Assembly (NCBI GenBank): GCA_020636005.1
Contig: JACJYR010000002.1
Location: 620,001-684,000 of the forward strand
Reading direction: 5' to 3'
Source: Lewinellaceae bacterium
GTDB lineage: Bacteria > Bacteroidota > Bacteroidia > Chitinophagales > Saprospiraceae
DNA: 64,000 bases
Part shown: positions 61,498 to 64,000 of the stretch, piece after piece
How positions within the stretch are numbered: position 1 is the stretch's first letter
Layout: each line of letters opens with the position of its first letter
The notes under the pieces: model-generated
Databases searched by the model: none
Seen by the model: only the letters and a program-made list of their open reading frames with translations
Told to the model about the DNA's origin: nothing
Program-made: the position numbers and the translations under genes

Positions 61498-63756
61498 TCA
61501 CCCCTTCACAAACCGCTCCACCAGCCGCTCCCGCCCATCGCTGATTTCGAGGAAATAAAAACCGGACTGCAACTGCGAAACCGGCAGGTCGGCAGCCGGG
61601 CCGGTGAACTGGCCCTGCGCCACCACCTGGCCAAAGGGGTTGAAGATGCGGTACCGGCAAGCCGCACCCCCGGTATGGCCGGTGCGGACGTGCAGGGTGC
61701 CGCCGGCCGGGTTGGGGAAAATGTCCACCGAAGTAGTGGCCACAGCTTCCCGGGCGGGCACGGCCCCGTCGGTGCGGATGGGCGACTTGTAAAAACCCAG
61801 TCCGCCCCGGAAGTTGCCGATGACGGCCTCCACGAACGGATCGTCGTTGAACTGGCCGAAGGCGATGCCGGTGCGGAAGCCCTCGTAGTGGTTGCCCAGT
61901 TTTTTGCTCACCAGTTCAAAAGTGCCGCCGCCGAGGCTGTCGGGGTTGACGCGGTACAATTCGATCCAGCCCAGTTCGCTGCCGGAGGCCAGGTACATCG
62001 TGTCACCAAACTCCAGGATGGCCGGGTGGCTGAAACCGGTCACTTCCGTGGATTCCCGGGTGAGGATGCCGCCGAAGAAGTTGTTGTTGGGTGCCATCTC
62101 AGGGCTGGGCGTGAAGGCAGGGGCCGTGGGGGTGCCTTGGTTCGGAAAGTAGTTGATATTGCCGTTTCGCTCGCCGATGACGAGGTCGGGCAGGCCGTCC
62201 TTGTTCACATCGTGGACGAAGGGCGTGCTGTGCTGGCCGGCGTCAATCCCTTTCCACTCTGGCACTACCGACCCGAAGGCCATGGGCAGGCCTGCCCCGG
62301 CAGTGTTTTCAGCAAAAAAGAGCTTCCCGGCCACTTCGCCGACCAGTAGGTCGAGGTCACCGTCGCTGTCCAGGTCGCCGAAGGTGGGGGCGAAGTCGTA
62401 GGTAATGGAAGAGGAGAACTGCTGGAAGTTGAGCCAGTTTTCGTCGGCCAGGCTGAAGGCAGGGGCGGCGGCAGTGCCCGTGTTGAGGAAGAGGAAAAGG
62501 CGGGCATCCTTGTTGGCAATCACGGGCTGCCAGTAGGAGTTGTTGCCCACCACGATGTCCAGCAAGCCGTCGCCATTCACATCTGCCACGGCGGGGTGCG
62601 CCCCGGTGCCGAAGTCGATCATGTTGTCCACCAGCAGGTCGGTCTGTTGCAGGGCAAAGGAGGGCATTTCGTTGCTGGCGGTGTTTTTATAAAACCAACC
62701 CACTTCGTAATCGGGGGAGGCAATATCCCGGTTGGGCGACACGATGAAGTCCTTCAGGCCGTCGTTGTCCACATCGAGGATAAAGGAGGCGGCAAAATCA
62801 GGTATGTCCACCGAAGAATTGTAGGAGGGGAAGGTGGTGTCCTGGTCAACGATCCAGGCGTTTTCGGGCGTGCCGCCGTTCATGCCCATGATGATGCTTT
62901 CGTAGGTGAGGTCGCCGTAGAAAACGTCCTTGTCGCCGTCGTTGTCTATGTCGTAGGTGTTGATGGTGCCGCCGCCGTGGAGGCCGCCGTTGCGTTCCTC
63001 CGCCGTTGCTGGTGCTGCGAACATGGTAGAGCAGGTGTCGGGGCTGCCGCTGAGGACGAGGTGTTCAATCTCTGGGATGATGCTGAACTTTCCCCAGCAG
63101 TCGTCCCGCAATTGAAAGATGAGGGTGTCGTCTGTATAGCCCATTTCCTTGGCCATGTTTTCGTAGTAGCGGGCATTGAAAAACGAGGGGTCCATGCCGA
63201 GCACATCGAGATCGCCGTCGTTGTCGAGGTCGTCAATGGCCGGAAAGTCGAATTGGTTGGCAAACAAATAGTCGAGGATGGGGTCGCCGGAAACGGGCAC
63301 GAAGGGGGAATTCCCGTTGAAATAGAGCTTGTCGAACACCAGTACGCCGCCGCTGAACCTGCCTTTGTACACCTTGAGGCCCGGCAGGCCCTCGTCGTTG
63401 CTGCTGGCAAAAAAATCGGCGATGCCATCGTGATCGTAATCCCGCAGCATGGCAAAATTGAATGTCCGGGGGAAAAAGCCGGCGAGTTGCGGGGCAAACT
63501 TGAATTTGGTCTCGCCCGGGCCGCCGATGTTGAGGAAAGGGAGGTGGACGAAGCCTGCCCGGTCAAAAAGATAGAGGTCGGGCTTGCCATCGTTGTCCAG
63601 GTCGGCTGACGACCACTGCGGGGCGTTGAGGCCGCCGGCCCAGGGGTTCAGCAGCGCCTGCCCGCCAATGGTGACGGGGGCATCGAGCGCATAAAAGAGC
63701 TGGCCATTGGCGGCAAAAGAAAGCAGGAGGAACAGCAGAAAGTAGAGATTTTTCAT
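61498..63756 (-). CDS. Secreted VCBS/FG-GAP repeat protein, T9SS cargo
   Basis: This 752-residue protein has signal MKNLYFLLFLLLSFAANG, then at least eight FG-GAP/VCBS calcium loops (DLDNDGKPDLYLFD, DYDHDGIADFF, DLDNDGDLDVLGMD, DIDNDGDKDVFYGD, DVDNDGLKDFIVS, DVNGDGLLDIVVGN, DLDSDGDLDLLVGE, DVNKDGLPDLVIGE) spread over about residues 50-560. A T9SS sorting domain follows (SVDIFPNPAGGTLHVRTG; QSGFYFLEISDGRERLVERF). It is predicted to be a calcium-stabilised surface propeller, probably for adhesion. Unlike the protein at 44079 it has no UnbV domain. Confidence 0.93.
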   Translation of the reverse strand: MKNLYFLLFLLLSFAANGQLFYALDAPVTIGGQALLNPWAGGLNAPQWSSADLDNDGKPDLYLFDRAGFVHLPFLNIGGPGETKFKFAPQLAGFFPRTFNFAMLRDYDHDGIADFFASSNDEGLPGLKVYKGRFSGGVLVFDKLYFNGNSPFVPVSGDPILDYLFANQFDFPAIDDLDNDGDLDVLGMDPSFFNARYYENMAKEMGYTDDTLIFQLRDDCWGKFSIIPEIEHLVLSGSPDTCSTMFAAPATAEERNGGLHGGGTINTYDIDNDGDKDVFYGDLTYESIIMGMNGGTPENAWIVDQDTTFPSYNSSVDIPDFAASFILDVDNDGLKDFIVSPNRDIASPDYEVGWFYKNTASNEMPSFALQQTDLLVDNMIDFGTGAHPAVADVNGDGLLDIVVGNNSYWQPVIANKDARLFLFLNTGTAAAPAFSLADENWLNFQQFSSSITYDFAPTFGDLDSDGDLDLLVGEVAGKLFFAENTAGAGLPMAFGSVVPEWKGIDAGQHSTPFVHDVNKDGLPDLVIGERNGNINYFPNQGTPTAPAFTPSPEMAPNNNFFGGILTRESTEVTGFSHPAILEFGDTMYLASGSELGWIELYRVNPDSLGGGTFELVSKKLGNHYEGFRTGIAFGQFNDDPFVEAVIGNFRGGLGFYKSPIRTDGAVPAREAVATTSVDIFPNPAGGTLHVRTGHTGGAACRYRIFNPFGQVVAQGQFTGPAADLPVSQLQSGFYFLEISDGRERLVERFVKG

Positions 63757-63856
63757 TTTTTAAATAAAAATTTATTGTCAGTTTATGTCTATGGTCAAAG
63801 GGTTGCGGGTCATGAATGAGGAGTTATCTCCAAATTCCTTTTCAACAAAAATGTTT

Positions 63857-63999
63857 AAGAACAGGAAGCCAGCGGCAGGTTAAAAGTCCAAAAGTAGGGG
63901 TACCTGGCTATTCGGGTAGTCATTTCCAGGATAATGTAGTCGGCATGGCGAAGATCGACCGTGGAAAAGGGAGTGAATTGGTTTAAACCAAAATCAGAC
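63857..63999 (-). CDS. Possible C-terminal fragment of a gene running off the window
   Basis: On the minus strand a frame is open from the right edge to a TAA at 63857-63859 and reads DFGLNQFTPFSTVDLRHADY then IILEMTTRIARYPYFWTFNL. The composition looks protein-like and aromatic-rich. Only about 47 residues are visible and I do not recognise them, so the call is tentative. Confidence 0.45.
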
Positions 64000-64000
64000 A

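Overview
The window is chromosomal DNA of a Bacteroidota bacterium, most likely from the Saprospiria (Lewinella/Haliscomenobacter/Saprospiraceae type). The evidence is four secreted proteins with type IX secretion (T9SS) C-terminal sorting domains, SprB and VCBS/FG-GAP repeats, promoter-like TAnnTTTG boxes, few Shine-Dalgarno sites, and the Bacteroidota ribosomal gene order secY-map-infA-rpmJ-rpsM-rpsK-rpsD-rpoA-rplQ. No rRNA, tRNA or CRISPR array was seen.

Positions 1-8290 form an accessory block that looks like an NTP-dependent conflict or signalling system. It holds the C-terminus of an iSTAND-like protein, a MoxR-type AAA+ ATPase, an unrecognised 235-residue protein and a giant (about 1600 residues) membrane protein. 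The giant joins a degenerate vWA-like domain, an OmpA peptidoglycan-binding domain and an FGE/SUMF1-type domain. Two passengers interrupt the block: a four-helix-bundle (23S rRNA intervening-sequence protein family) gene enclosed by 31-bp perfect inverted repeats, and an antisense antitoxin/PIN toxin pair. A RAYT (REP-associated HUH transposase) flanked by two palindromic repeat units follows at 8320-9150.

Positions 9370-21060 are mostly housekeeping: ligA, a TolC-like efflux protein, a DUF1080 lipoprotein, a two-gene hydroxyproline route (epimerase plus FAD oxidase), a CvfB-like RNA-binding protein, rpsT, a Deg/HtrA protease and a PlsC-like acyltransferase. Positions 21170-38450 are the S10-spc-alpha ribosomal supercluster, all on the minus strand, from rpsJ to rplQ, including secY, map, infA and rpoA. 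Upstream of it lie a LytTR response regulator and a TPR histidine kinase, then zwf-pgl. Positions 44080-64000 carry the T9SS cargo proteins, an S46 dipeptidyl-peptidase (DPP11-like), a zinc-ribbon-like lipoprotein, an SDR/DUF2867 protein, a polytopic membrane protein and an AraC regulator.

The intergenic DNA is unusually rich in fold-back elements. There is a four-copy dispersed repeat family of about 100 bp in which a hairpin is kept although its stem sequence changes between copies. One copy is split by a 103-bp MITE-like insertion with 12-bp terminal inverted repeats and an 8-bp target duplication; another sits inside the ribosomal operon. A second two-copy hairpin repeat, a 56-bp palindrome and several other inverted-repeat junctions add to this.
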